Notes: a model not told the origin generated them from the letters alone. A stretch of 64,000 nucleotides of DNA from Symbiodinium natans (GCA_905221605.1 CAJNDS010000302.1:460450-524449); one strand, 5' to 3'. Positions 41,631 to 52,101 are shown, numbered from the stretch's first letter. Numbers and translations: made by a program.

Positions 41631-43569
41631 AAAAATCTTGCTTGCCCTGGGGCTTTTGTGTAGTAGTTAGGTTCTGAAGAGCCTGGCTAATTTCGGGAGG
41701 GGAAAACAATCAACAAAAAACTGTGCATCATTCCAAGGCGCTCCGCATGCGAAGTCACGGCAACGGCCTCCGAGCCGACATCCTGTACCAGCTTGCGCCC
41801 GCGCTGCTGCAGCAGACACAAGCTGGCCATCTCAATCTGTCAGACGTTGTACTGACATAAAGGCCGTCAGGGCCTGGAAAACAACATGCAGTTCGCTTTG
41901 AGCAAAAAGGAAGCTGGCGGGAAAGCTTTTGACACCTGCTGGCTCACCAGAGTCCTAGGTCGTGAGCTTGCACCAGATGACACACGTTGGCGTATGGTGC
42001 GATTATTCATGTTTCTTACTCAACCTCGGCCCCCCCCCCCCCCCCCCCCCCCCACAGCCCAAAAGCGATCAGGCCTTGATCTTCTGTGCCTTTTCCTGGC
42101 TGGACAGGCGCTGGTACGGCTGCTCATGTGTGATCGAGCGGCCTGGTATGATACCTCCACGCCTGCTCTCAGCCGATGCGCTAAAGAGAGAGGCACCTGA
42201 AACCGACGGTTAGAAGGCCTTGCCGCGGCTTAACTCCATGCCGCCTTGGCCCACCTTTCAAGTAAACCCTGTGAGCAGCCTTCAGCCAAACGTCGAGGTC
42301 GCTCGTGTCGCTCTTCGCCTGGACGAGTCAGGTGACGCAAAATGTCTCCGCTAGTAAAAATTGGGCCGGTGGCTCGTTCACCTCCCTCTGACACGTTTAG
42401 AACTTCTAGAACTTGGAACAGGCTGGTTCCGCTCTTACAGCATCCCAAGCCCTTCTACACTCCACAAGTCTTCAGTCTGACTCTCATCCTTGCCAACACA
42501 GCCCTGAAGGGCAGATCTCGGATCGTTGGGGGAACATGCAGGCAGCGTTGAAAGCACTCTAAGGGGCCAGCGTTGGTCGGGGACACGTCGGCAGCTCCGC
42601 CAGGGACGGTGCTTGCCAGGCTGCTGCTGCCTTCGGGGTTAAGGTCGGTTGCAGCGCAGCTGCTCGCGTGAGATTCGTTAGCCCTCAGCCCTCAGCCCTC
42701 AGCCCTCAGCCCTCAGCCCTCAGACCCTAGCCCGTAGCCCGAACCCGAAGCCCCAGCTTTGCAAGTCGCAGGAATAGGGGCCATAAGCTCCAGCTACGCA
42801 TGCGTGGGTGCTTTGGCCGCCCCTCTACACTGTTGGACCGAAAAGATGCTTCCAGCGATCGGTTGGGGAGCTGAAGGGCCATGGTGATGGCAAGCCCTCT
42901 GGTCCCCAAACCCTCAACCCTAACCCCCCAGCTCTAGGGATTCAGGGTCCAGGTGTGTCTTTGCTCTGACCTTGTGGACACTCTGCCCGCAACCCTAAGA
43001 CCCCTAAACCCCCTAAACCCCCTAAACACCCTAAACCCCCTAAACCCTAACACACCTCCCCCTTTTTTGGGCTGGGGCCGCAGCTGCCCATCGGTGCCAG
43101 GCTGCCCCCGGCGACCGGCGCGAGACTGAGCAGGGTCTTCTCAAGATGCTCATGCCTACTGGCTCCTAGGGCCCCTAGGGCCCCTAGGGCCCCTAGGGCC
43201 CCTAGGGCCCCTAGGGTTTAGGGTTTGGGGTTTGGGGTTTGGGGTTGGGGTTTAGGCGCTCACTCTCGCACAAGGCCGGCAAGGTTTGGGGTTTAGGGTT
43301 TTTGCCACCCGACTAGCCACAGCACTGCGCAGTCCAATGGTCGGAGTTGGGAAAACCTAGAGAAAAATCTTCCCAAAACGGCACAATCCTGCGTCGGGAT
43401 ATTGCCCTGGGCATTCAGGTTAGGAAGAAGTTAGGCTTGTTGATGGCACCCTCGTCACCGGTAACCAGAACCACTCAAGGGAAGCAATGACCCGGCATAA
43501 GAAACAGACTTACGTGGTCCTGGTGCGGTGTGGGTGCGTGATGTTCAGGGTCGTGGTTTAGGGTTTAGG
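41631..43569. other. mostly unresolved; heptamer and nonamer repeats
   Basis: Poly-C run at 42032-42051; AGCCCTC heptamers at 42679-42725; GGCCCCTAG nonamers at 43170-43215; degenerate telomere-like words elsewhere. A minus-strand frame at 42740-42905 (LQLPNRSLEASFRSNS) may be an exon but the plus strand is equally open. Confidence 0.45.
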
Positions 43570-43570
43570 G

Positions 43571-43666
43571 TTGGGATTTTCCCTTATACTAACAGTCCTT
43601 GTTAGGGATCATAATCGGCGGTACAATAATCCCTTAACTGTTAGTATATAAGGGGGAACATCTCAA
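43571..43666. mobile_element. MITE, TTGGGATGTTC family, copy 7, inside a telomere-like tract
   Basis: Exact 8-bp duplication GTTTAGGG on both sides; ends TTGGGATTTTCCC / GGGGAACATCTCAA. Confidence 0.85.
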
Positions 43667-43777
43667 GTTTAGGGTTTTTGCCACCCGCACTGCCCTCACT
43701 CTCGCGCGACTCTGCAGGGACGCAATGGTCGGGGTTTAGGGTTTGGGGCACCTAACATCTTGCTCTGTGTGAATACT

Positions 43778-44168
43778 TCATGTCTTTTTTGAAGGGTTCT
43801 TAAGCACAGTTCGTCCTGTGTAAGATGTTGGGGTAAACTTGGGAGAGAGAGGGGCTGGGTCATCTGGCAGATGACCTGGACACTTTGTTGCAGTTCCTGT
43901 TCTTGTTGTGTTGTCTTGGGGGAAGTCCAACCCTTTTGCAACAGGCTTCTCTGCGTCCGCGCGCAAGTCTTCCACACTAAACCCTACATAAACCCTTTTG
44001 CAAACTGCGCAAACGACTCTGCCAGGAAAAGCCCAAGGACCAAACCCTAAACCCTAAACCCACAAAAATGACGATAATTTATTTAACGGCACAGTAAGCA
44101 TGCAGGCGCTCTTGAACAAGAAATGAGGTCGGAAGCCGTACATCTGTGGAAGCTCCATGCCCAGGCCC
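43778..44168 (-). CDS. gene model D, 3' end: three exons, unknown product
   Basis: Exons 44064-44168, 43876-43976 and 43778-43815 (stop TGA) join in phase (2/1, then 1/2). The first intron (43977-44063) begins GTGGGTTTAGGG and ends GGGTTTAG|, so telomere-like words make both its ends. The second (60 nt) is GTCATC...CTTACACAG with a long pyrimidine tract. Landmarks: MELPQMYGFRPHFLFK, LRADAEKPVAKGLDF, C-terminal VLKNPSKKT. No family recognised. The upstream exons may be those at 44790-45079, but the phase between them does not match without another exon. Confidence 0.55.
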
Positions 44169-44257
44169 CTTTTCTATTTGGCTTCAAGGTTTAGGGTTTC
44201 TGCTTTGGGTTTAGGAAGCCCTAAGTTTGAATCCCTAAACTTTAAACCTAGCGTAAG

Positions 44258-44474
44258 GCGCGCGCACACCCTCGCGACCGGACGTCGGGAGAAAGGCGCC
44301 GAACCTCAAGTTCCCCAAACTACTGGTTCTTAGTAGGGGATTAACAGAAATAGGTACCTTATATCCTCCATACCCTTTAAGGGTTACACAGCGCACCTAG
44401 CTCCCTGATTCCTTACCAAGAACCAGAAAGCAAAAGCGCTCCAGGACCGGTATGAAATCCTCCAAGAGGCTTAA
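44258..44474 (+). CDS. two-exon C-terminal fragment, plus strand
   Basis: Exons 44258-44325 and 44427-44474 (stop TAA) join in phase 0 across a MITE intron (GTTCTTAG...AACCAG). Landmarks NLKFPKLL and KALQDRYEILQEA. A minus-strand reading is also partly open, so the strand is not fully settled. Confidence 0.4.
44326..44426 (+). mobile_element. MITE serving as intron (TTCTTAGTAGGG family)
   Basis: Ends CTGGTTCTTAGTAGGG and CCTTACCAAGAACCAG are inverted. The donor G|GTTCTTAG and acceptor CAG| lie in the ends. Same family as 18580-18707 and a fragment at about 56615-56647. Confidence 0.55.
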
Positions 44475-44789
44475 AAAGGAATGATCGCTGTTCAACATAA
44501 AACGGTGTAGGGCTTCGGGTTTGGGGTCAGGGGTGACCCTAATTGTGGGAGACTGCCAGAATTGAAAAGTGAAAGTTGCAGCTGATGTCGGGCTTCATTA
44601 GCACTATGGATGATGGGATGAGATTAAGACAGTTTTCGAAACTGCATGCATCTCGACAAGGTGCACGCAGGACCCACCTCCACAACCCCTTCCACGATCC
44701 CATGCTTACATTTGTATGGCAGTACCTACAGGCAAGGCTCTAAACCCCAAACCCCAAACCCTAAAACATAAACCCCTAAGGCCTGAAAC

Positions 44790-44909
44790 CTGCTTGCGAT
44801 ACTTGTAACATACCACAGGCACTTGTGCTTCAAAGCCCGCTGCCTGCTGCGTGCGCTCTTCGAAAAAACCAACACCAAGTCGCACAAACAAATGGGAGTC
44901 TTCCACAAA
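44790..44909 (-). CDS. exon (40 codons), unknown gene
   Basis: Acceptor CCACGCAG|TTT, donor AAGCAG|GTTTCAGG. Landmarks SHLFVRLGVGFFEERTQQ and VPVVCYKYRKQ. Separated by a 50-nt GT-AG intron (44910-44959) from the next exon upstream. Confidence 0.55.
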
Positions 44910-44959
44910 CTGCGTGGACGTCTTGAAGTTTTGACTCAGAGCTTCAAGCAGCCTTCAAC

Positions 44960-45079
44960 CCAGAACCCAAGAAGTCTGAACACCAAGGCCCGGGCGGCTC
45001 TGATTTGAGCTCCCCATCTTGCCTTTCGAAGGAAAGTTGCATCTCGGCCTCTCACGGCAGCTGCCGAGTTCATCAAAAG
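44960..45079 (-). CDS. exon (40 codons), unknown gene
   Basis: Acceptor GTCCGAG|CTT, donor TTCTGG|GTTGAAG, phase 0 on both sides. Landmark NSAAAVRGRDATFLRKARWG, basic and helical. Confidence 0.5.
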
Positions 45080-45884
45080 CTCGGACACTATGGGGGGTCC
45101 CTACTGTGGGGTGTTCCTTCTAAGGTTAACGGCTTAGGGTTTAGGGTTTAGCGCAAAGGGCCCGTGGCCCCGTAACTTAGATCAAGCACCATGGTCCACA
45201 TCTAACATTACTGCTTACGGCTTCCAGCCCACTCTGTCACTCTCATTCCATTTTCGTTCCGGGTTTAGACCGTTAAACCAACCTTCAGAATCCTTTTTTG
45301 CATCCTAAACCCTAAACCCTTTGAACCCAGACTCCTTTTTTACCCTCAACCCTAGACCCTCAAAACCCCATATCCATTTACCTCTGAGCCGAGCTCGCCC
45401 GAAACACTGGCAACTTGTTGGGGGAGACCTGAGAGGACCGAAAAAAACCCTCAAAACGCTCCATAGCCTGGAGAGAGGTGAAGGACCGACGTAGCTGGTT
45501 CACCTGCATCTGGGTAGTTCCCTAACTCAGGGTCCCCTTTTGGGGGTCCTTATTTTCAGGGTGCCGTATTATATACTAAACCTCAAACCCCAAACCCTAA
45601 ACCCTTTTTACTCAACTACCCATGTCGGGCTGAGGGCCTAAGATTCGGGGGCGCGTTGTAGGCGTTTCTGCTTCTCACGCATCATGCGCGACGCGTGATC
45701 CGCATGCCTTCGAGACAGTCCGGTAAGACAGGCCCTGAATTGCAGTACATGGGGCTTGCTCCATTTTGGGCCGGTTTTTGGGGGGTACCATTACAATGCG
45801 GGCTCTTGCGCATAAGATGCCCAGGAGCCATGCGCGGATGCGCATTAAATTTGGGTTTAGGGTTTAGGGTTTAGGGTTTGGCAC

Positions 45885-46017
45885 GCGCTCTCTGCCAGCA
45901 GTGCTCAGCGCTCCCTTTGCTTTCCGAGGCCGCGGCACATGTGGCCGAACCCCCAGAGCATGCACACACTCAGGACTTTTCAATGAGGCCCGCTCCCGCA
46001 GGAAGCAGTCAGCCCCA
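45885..46017 (-). CDS. possible exon, strand uncertain
   Basis: Minus frame after TTGAAG|T to GAGCGC|GTGCC (landmark RERASLKSPECVHALGV). The plus strand is also open for 58 codons and ends AAAAG|GTTTAGGG. Confidence 0.3.
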
Positions 46018-46048
46018 CTTCAACAAGCCCCGGGCCACAGCCGGAAAA

Positions 46049-46157
46049 GGTTTAGGGTTTAGGGTTTAGGGTTTAGGGTTTAGGGTTTAGGGTTTAGGGT
46101 TTAGGGTTTAGGGTTTAGGGTTTAGGGTTTAGGGTTTAGGGTTTAGGGTTTAGGGTG
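46049..46157. repeat. interstitial telomere-like tract (TTTAGGG)n
   Basis: Fifteen to sixteen perfect units. Confidence 0.95.
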
Positions 46158-46459
46158 ATCCTTGCTTGCTGCACGTCCCCAGGGCCTGTGATCCGGGAAG
46201 CGAGTTTTTTTTTGAGCTAAACCACGGTCAGCGTCTCCTTAAATCGAAGACCGTGCAGTACAAGGGTCTCAAAACTTAAACCCCGACATAGGAGCCACAC
46301 ATATAGACCCCCAAATAGTAGGATCCCCTTATAATAAGGAGACTCCCTAAGTTCGGAAACATCCGCATGTACTTCGCAATACCCCGCATATCTGATGGGA
46401 CTCTGCAGAGGTGGTGGCCTACACCCTAAACCCTTAACCCTAAACCCTAAACCCTAAAC

Positions 46460-46527
46460 CCAGGAGCCTTCTCCGATGGAGCCTCAATGTGCCTCGCTTC
46501 AGGGCCAAAGCCTCCAGCAGAGAAAGG
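46460..46527 (-). CDS. probable exon
   Basis: Acceptor ACCTTGGAG|, donor TCCTGG|GTTTAGGG. Landmark GFGPEARHIEAPSEKAP. Confidence 0.4.
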
Positions 46528-46575
46528 CTCCAAGGTTCAAAGACAGGGTTTAGGGTTTAGGGTTTGACTTATGAA

Positions 46576-46916
46576 CGCTCCGTTGCCCTGTTCGCGCTGT
46601 TCGCGCTGTTCGCGGTGTTCGCGCTGTTCGCGCTGTTCGCGCTGTTCGCGCTGTTCGCGCGGTTCGCGCTGTTTGCGCTGTTCGCGCTGTTCGCGCTGTT
46701 CGCGCTGTCCGCGCTGTTCGCGCTGTTCGCGCTGTTCGCAGTGTTCGCGCTGTGTTCGCGCTGTGTTCGCGCTGTGTTCGCGCTGTGTTCGCGCTGTGTT
46801 CGCGCTGTGGCGTTGTTCGCGGGGCGTTGTTCGCGCGGCGTTGTTCGTGCTGTTCGCGGTGTTCCCGGGGCGCTGTTCGCTGTGTTCGCGCTGTTCGCGC
46901 TGTTCGGAAGGGCTTG
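46576..46916. repeat. TTCGCGCTG minisatellite, array 1
   Basis: Nonamer CTGTTCGCG repeats about 20 times, then an 11-mer CTGTGTTCGCG about 6 times, then decayed units. All frames stay open on both strands (Ala-Leu-Phe or Asn-Ser-Ala repeats), a by-product of the unit length. Confidence 0.95.
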
Positions 46917-47179
46917 CAGCAGCACCACCTGCTGGGACTTATGGGTTTAAGACTTAGGAATGCTGAGGGCTTAGATCGGGCTTAGGGTTCGGGTGAAAGT
47001 TAAAGCCTCTAAACCCCTAAAGTTCTTCACAGCCAACAACCCTGAACGCCTAAACCCTGAAGACCTAAACCCTAAACCTTAAACCCTAAATAGACCCTAC
47101 TGTAAACCTTGGATGTGAGCTCTATCTCGTTTCGCGACCCCTTCTGTAGAACTATCTCCTGCTACTTTCTGCTTGGTAG

Positions 47180-47470
47180 TTGGGGGCCATTTCTGCCATA
47201 TTCCTGAGAGGATTTATGCATTGTTTTCTGAGGATTTATGCCTTCTTTCTTGGGAGGTTACACCTTGTTTCTCGAAAGATGTATGTCTTATTTCTCGGAG
47301 GATTTCTTGGAGGACTTGCAATAAATCATAGATCCTCTAAGAGACACAGCGCACACCTCCGAGAAATACGGAGGAATCTCCCGGAGGTAATTCAGGCATA
47401 AGTCCGCCGAGAAATAACGCATAAATCCTCCCAAAAATCCAGCCGAAATACAACAAACATAATGAAGGCG
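47180..47470. repeat. inverted repeat of GAGGATTTATG words
   Basis: GAGGATTTATGC-type words at 47208-47310 recur as CATAAATCCTC and CTCCGAGAAAT at 47340-47430, forming an imperfect fold-back. Confidence 0.55.
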
Positions 47471-47804
47471 TGACAACGGTATAAAGAAAACATGTTACAA
47501 CGCACCTCCAACCCTAACCGTCTCTCAACGATAGGAAGAGCCGACAAGAGCCGACACATTGAGACTTCTTCGTCTCAATGATGTGCACCCGTCGCGACAA
47601 CGATGCTACATTTTGGGGCAAGCAGTCCATCGGGTAAGAGGGCTAAACTTGTTTTGGTATGCTTTCGGGTTTATGATATTGTTTTTTTTTTTTATTTTTT
47701 GTGATTTTGGGTTCATTTTGTAAAGGATTTGCTTACATCCTCAAGGCATTTTTTTTGGAATAGTTATTCTATAAACCCTAAACCCTAAAAACCCTGAACC
47801 CTGT

Positions 47805-48122
47805 TCGCGCTGTTCACACTGTTCTGTTCGCGCTGTTCGCGCGGTTCGCGCTGTTCGCGCTGTTCGCGTTGTTCGCGCTGTTCGCGTTGTTCGCGCTGTT
47901 CGCGCTGTTCGCGTAGTTCGCGCTGTTCGCGCTGTTCGCGCTGTTCACGCTGTTCACGCTGTTCGCGCTGTTCGCGCTGTTCGCGCGGTTCGCGCTGTTC
48001 GCGTTGTTCGCGTTGTTCGCGCTGTTCGCGTTGTTCGCGCTGTTCACGTTGTTCGCGCTGTTCGCGCGGTTCGCGCTGTTCGCGCGGTTCGCGCTGTTCG
48101 CGCTGTTCGCGCTGTTCGCGGG
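47805..48122. repeat. TTCGCGCTG minisatellite, array 2
   Basis: The same nonamer in the same orientation, about 34 units with G/A/T variants, 0.9 kb from array 1. Confidence 0.95.
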
Positions 48123-48244
48123 GCGCTATGGTGTTCATGAGTGTAGGGTTTGGGGTTTAGGGTTTGGGGTTTGGGGTTTAGGGTTTGGGGATGGGGTTTG
48201 GGGTTTGGGTTTTTTTTCGGTTTAGGGCTTCGGGGATCCGGGCT

Positions 48245-48384
48245 TCATGCCACGAAAAGACTACCGACAGCAGACGGCTGCAAGTTCGGCATTTGGACCG
48301 CACGACCCTTCAAAGCACGAACAGTGGCAAGTCTGGCCCGACTGCGGCTCTTCCAAGATCTACATCTTTCACATTCCTCCACAT
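48245..48384 (-). CDS. terminal exon, unknown gene
   Basis: Acceptor GCAACTTGAG|AT, then 45 codons to TGA at 48245-48247. Landmarks ECERCRSWKSRSRARLATV and NLQPSAVGSLFVA. Confidence 0.45.
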
Positions 48385-48744
48385 CTCAAGTTGCCCTGCT
48401 CATAACTCGATTGAATGCAATGGCCGCCCTAAACCCCTTTTGTTGCAAAAAGGCCTTGGAACCCTCGACCCTTAACCCTAGATTCTCGCTCCCTCTACTT
48501 GCCTGACCCTATGTAAGCCCTAAAACCTAGACCCTAACCCCCCAAAAATTGGCGGTAGGCTTCCAAGGTATTTTCGCCTAGTCGATGGGCAGTACGGTTG
48601 ACTGAACCTGCTTGTTGCAGCCGGACTCCTGTGGGTTTACTGAACCCTGAACCCTGACCCCTGAACCCTGAACCCTGAACCCTATATGTGAGCCCTAAAC
48701 CCTCAGCCCGTGTAAGCCCTAACCCTTGCCACCTTACTGCAACT

Positions 48745-48898
48745 ACAAGGAGGAGCCCCCCCCCCCTTGTTGTAAGCAGAGTTATAAGAACCCTAAATTG
48801 GTAGGGTAGGGTAGGTAGGTAGTTATAAGGATCCTGAATTAGGCTATCAGTCCCTTAACTACAATTGGCATAGTAGGGGGGCCCCCTCCTTGTAACCA
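48745..48898. mobile_element. MITE, TACAAGGAGG family (copy 2)
   Basis: Inverted ends TACAAGGAGGAGCCCCCC / GGGGGGCCCCCTCCTTGTA. Interior shares GTTATAAG...GGATCCT with 9625-9752. Confidence 0.7.
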
Positions 48899-49015
48899 GT
48901 GCTGGGATCCCCTACGCCAACTTCCCATGGCGCTAGCGCCGCTCGCGCCACTGGCGGCGGCAGCGCCGGCCGCAGCGGGCGAAAAGGGCCTGGCACTTCC
49001 CAGAGAGCTGAATGC

Positions 49016-49202
49016 CTTGGGATGTTCACCCTTGTACTAACAGTCCTTAATCTTAGTTGCTGAGTTCATAAGCCCCAAAAAAGTGTACGCTTTCAGTTCT
49101 ATAGGGGATTACAGTATCCAAAGTGTACTCACTCAGCTACTCAGTTAATATGGCTTATCGTACCCCCGATTATACTGTGAGTATAAGGGGGAACATCCCA
49201 AC
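49016..49202. mobile_element. MITE, TTGGGATGTTC family, copy 8, interrupted
   Basis: Left arm 49019-49053 and right arm 49142-49202 of the family, separated by a second MITE (49055-49141). Confidence 0.75.
49055..49141. mobile_element. MITE, GCTGAGTTCATAAGCCCC family, copy 2 (nested)
   Basis: TTGCTGAGTTCATAAGCCCC...AAAGTGTACTCACTCAGC closely matches 15510-15609. Confidence 0.75.
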
Positions 49203-49248
49203 CAATCCATCTCAATAAGGAATTTGCCTTCCTCTTCTGCCCGAAAAA

Positions 49249-49500
49249 TCATGAAGGAGTCGCAGCCAATCGCGAAAGATCTGTGCCAACCGGGACCCTC
49301 TCAGGCGGAGTTTGGGCCCTTTTGGTTTTGATTTTTGGGGTGTCTGCTGATGATGATGGCATGCATTTCTCATGCCAATCAAGCTTCCACCTCAATGGCG
49401 GTAGCGCCCATGGTGTGATCGAGTGGGGGCACTTCCTCCTATCCTTGTTCATGCTGGGTAGAGGGTTCGGGACTCGTCACTATGTTGGATGCTGGATTCT
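49249..49500 (-). CDS. possible exon, strand uncertain
   Basis: Minus frame (landmark NKDRRKCPHSITPWALPP) to a TGA at 49249; plus frame also open (landmark VWALLVLIFGVSADDDG). No clear splice border. Confidence 0.25.
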
Positions 49501-49666
49501 GTGGTGGGGCTTGAGGGGCAATCCAGTGCTGCTGACGGAAAAGCAAGAAGCAAGAACTTTCAAGGCCTGTGGGCAGCACGTGCATAGCAAGACAAAGCAA
49601 GCAAACCCTAAACCCCAAATACCCACAAAGAAACGCTGCACGACTGACAAACATCTGCCAGTCTAC

Positions 49667-49743
49667 CCGGGTGCGGCTGGGGACCAGCTGCTCATGGTCT
49701 CGATCAGGGGATCGCCAGTCCTGGGCTTCGTTGCAACCAGCCT
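49667..49743 (-). CDS. exon, unknown gene
   Basis: Acceptor ACCGACTCAG|AGG, donor ACCCGG|GTAGAC. Landmark VATKPRTGDPLIETMSSW. Confidence 0.45.
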
Positions 49744-49772
49744 CTGAGTCGGTTCTGGGTTCAGGGTTCAGG

Positions 49773-50028
49773 GTTTAGGGTTTAGGGTTTAGGGTTTAGG
49801 GTTTAGGGTTTAGGGTTTAGGGTTTAGGCACATCATCGGGACCAACCTTCCAGGTTTGGGGTCTGGGGGTCTTTAGTGGTTTGAGGGGTTGGGCTTTCGG
49901 GTTCAGTGGGTTGAGGGGCTTAGGGCCTAGGACTTTTTAGGGTTTAGGGTTTAGGGTTTAGGGTTTAGGGTTTAGGGTTTAGGGTTTAGGGTTTAGGGTT
50001 TAGGGTTTAGGGTTTAGGGTTTAGGGCA
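49773..50028. repeat. two interstitial telomere-like tracts (TTTAGGG)n
   Basis: 49773-49828 (8 units) and 49938-50028 (13 units), separated by GGGGTTT-rich derivative sequence. Confidence 0.9.
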
Positions 50029-50518
50029 TGGCTCACTCAGCAGGGTGTATCCAGATGCAGCTGACATACCAAGCTATCAAACGGCCTTTCAAAGGAATTA
50101 AATGATCGATGGCAGCCCAGGGGGCCTTCACGCCCACAAAAAGCCGCAACTCCAAACCACAAAGTTGCAAATTCCAACGACCCAAGCAGGAGACATCAAG
50201 CCCCCCATCTTTGCTGCAGCCTTCACAGCCCCCAGAAGATACGATTCTGCTTAGAGGTGAGGGTTCAGGGTTTAGGGTTTGCCCACGAATCTACAGCACG
50301 GCAAGCACATCTTGCGCACATCATCGGCCGTGCATGACTTAGCAATGCTAAGCTTTGGCTCGCTTGGGGCCCGGACGCGGCATCTCCCAACCTTGTGCTG
50401 TTGCAGGATGTAGGGTTCAGGGCTTCGGGTTTAGTGGAAACTTACCTGGGTCCGTTGGGCGCCCAGGTGTCTTGCTTCCATCAGTTCTCGGCTTAGGAGT
50501 TAAGCTTCCAAGGATCGT

Positions 50519-50935
50519 TCACAAGGTGCATGGCGTGTTTGCTGTGATGGCGCCGCAGGCATCCAGGAGCTCTCTCACACACAAAGGGCGCGGCTCCCCA
50601 GATGTCCCGTCATGCACGCCATCGCGCAATGGATGGGCACACCAAGCTGGCAGCCAAAGCAGCGACGGCAGACGGTGAAAGGCAAGAGAGATTTCCCTTC
50701 TCACAAGGTTGGCAGCAGGCTCCCACAAGTAGGTAGGGTCAGGATCTTGCCTGGGGAGGCCAGGAACTAACTTGCTCAGGTCCCGGCAAAAACTGCTACA
50801 ACTTGAGAAACTTGGAATGGCCACCTGGAGAGTCGGAGCGCGCTCCAAGGAAACTCGCTCCCCTTTTCTCCCCAGCGCCACGCAGCGGGCTGTGGCAGCG
50901 CGCCCAGTCGCTGCAAAAGCTCCTCGCGCCTTGGA
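50519..50935 (-). CDS. one long or two short exons, unknown gene
   Basis: Open for about 135 codons on the minus strand. The first part (landmark GRKGERVSLERAPTLQ) ends at a fair donor, CTCCAG|GTGGCC. The last part follows TTTGGCTGCCAG| (landmarks CAHPLRDGVHDG and CVRELLDACGAITAN). It may be two exons with an in-frame intron, or one. Confidence 0.45.
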   Translation of the reverse strand, partial: SKARGAFAATGRAATARCVALGRKGERVSLERAPTLQVAIPSFSSCSSFCRDLSKLVPGLPRQDPDPTYLWEPAANLVRREISLAFHRLPSLLWLPAWCAHPLRDGVHDGTSGEPRPLCVRELLDACGAITANTPCTL

Positions 50936-50947
50936 AACATGGGGGGG

Positions 50948-51018
50948 TTAGGGCTTAGGGCTTAGGGCTTAGGGTTTAGGGTTTAGGGCTTAGGGTTTAG
51001 GGTTTAGGGTTTAGGGTG
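50948..51018. repeat. interstitial telomere-like tract
   Basis: GCTTAGG and TTTAGGG units mixed. Confidence 0.85.
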
Positions 51019-51027
51019 TCTCTTCAC

Positions 51028-51096
51028 GCCAGGCTGCGCGGCATCCACCGGGCGTCTTGCCTCTGCACGGCGCAGCGCCTCGTCGACCTGGTACTC
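51028..51096 (-). CDS. exon (23 codons), unknown gene
   Basis: Acceptor GGCCCCTTCATTCAG|GAG with a clear pyrimidine tract; donor CCTGGC|GTGAAGAG; phase 0 both sides. Landmark YQVDEALRRAEARRPVDAA. It lies between two telomere-like tracts. Confidence 0.55.
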
Positions 51097-51124
51097 CTGA
51101 ATGAAGGGGCCCCGAAGAGTGAAG

Positions 51125-51242
51125 GGTTTAGGGTTTAGGGTTTAGGGTTTAGGGTTTAGGGTTTTGGGTTTAGGGTTTAGGGTTTAGGGTTTTTTTGCCA
51201 CCCGACTAGCCACGGTTTAGGGTTTAGGGTTTAGGGTTTAGG
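51125..51242. repeat. interstitial telomere-like tracts with TTGCCACCCGACTAGCC spacer
   Basis: TTTAGGG units at 51125-51192 and 51213-51242 enclose the motif TTGCCACCCGACTAGCC that also borders tracts at 17505, 43300 and 43675. Confidence 0.85.
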
Positions 51243-51564
51243 GAAGCAACTGAAGCGAGAAACCTGTTGGGCCACTGGAGATCTTGATCGAAGCGCAGCC
51301 TGATTGAGGGTCTTGAGCGTTCCTGACATTTAAGGGAAAAGGGATGCTGCAACCCTATAATTTTCAGAAGACACCCCCCATGACGTTTGCAAACTCAAAC
51401 AGGCGCCATCCAACATTTTGACTCCGAAATATCGACGCAGGTGCAATCACGGCAGTTTGCTTGGCTTAGCCAGCCGTACCGATGTGAAACATGTGGTTGA
51501 GCAGCAGGTCAAACCTGCGTCTCCGCCTGTGCTTTCTGTGTTCAGCTTTGCTTGCGACATGTTG

Positions 51565-52101
51565 TCACTCAATCCTTTCCCCGGACTGCAGCTGCTTCTT
51601 GTCGTAGATGTCCATCATGGTGCAGTTGATATCATCAGGCATAAGGGCTCGGTCCAACTTCCTCATGCCATGCTGAGCCACTCCGAACGTCTCGATGGTC
51701 GGCTTCCACCCATATCTGTGCGAAGTGCAGCTCGGCTTGGCATAGCGCTGCTGAGGCAACAGCCTGTAGCGATGCATCAGGCGATGCCGGTCGTTGATGA
51801 ACTCGATGTCCTCCTTGGGTGCCGCTGGGGGCCAGCTTGCAGCCGATGTCCCAGTACCCGACTTCAGGACCTCCTGCCCGGCACTGGCTAAGGAGGGCGC
51901 CGAGGCCGAGGACTTCAGCGCCTCCTGGGCTGCCTGGGCTGCCTGTGCCTCCTTCCGCATTTCGGAGCGGAACCGGCGCGTTGGGGCCTTGAAGAAGCCC
52001 CATCGCGGCTCCCACTCGCGCTGCAGCTTGTATTCCATGGTGAGCAAGGTCCTATAGTTCTCAATGGCGTCCTTCGTGTCAAGCCCCTTTCGGCCAGCCA
52101 T
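51565..52101 (-). CDS. single-exon hypothetical protein, 178 residues
   Basis: ATG at 52101 in good context (CGCCATGG) to TGA, 178 codons, GC-rich third positions. Landmarks: KDAIENYRTLLTMEY, REWEPRWGFFKAPTRR, EDIEFINDRHRLMHRY and YGWKPTIETFGVAQHG. An Ala/Ser-rich helical linker (EAQAAQAAQEAL) lies at about residues 50-75. Basic, no signal peptide, no membrane segment. The short W/Y/G-containing motifs recall small microtubule-associated axonemal proteins, but I cannot assign a family. It is on the same strand as the neighbouring exons. Confidence 0.55.
   Translation of the reverse strand: MAGRKGLDTKDAIENYRTLLTMEYKLQREWEPRWGFFKAPTRRFRSEMRKEAQAAQAAQEALKSSASAPSLASAGQEVLKSGTGTSAASWPPAAPKEDIEFINDRHRLMHRYRLLPQQRYAKPSCTSHRYGWKPTIETFGVAQHGMRKLDRALMPDDINCTMMDIYDKKQLQSGERIE

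Noticed and set aside
46564-46957. 128-codon frames across the TTCGCGCTG array as genes
   Set aside because: Both strands and several frames are open because the unit is nine bases long and has no stop.
47785-48138. 117-codon frame across the second TTCGCGCTG array
   Set aside because: Same artefact of repeat length.
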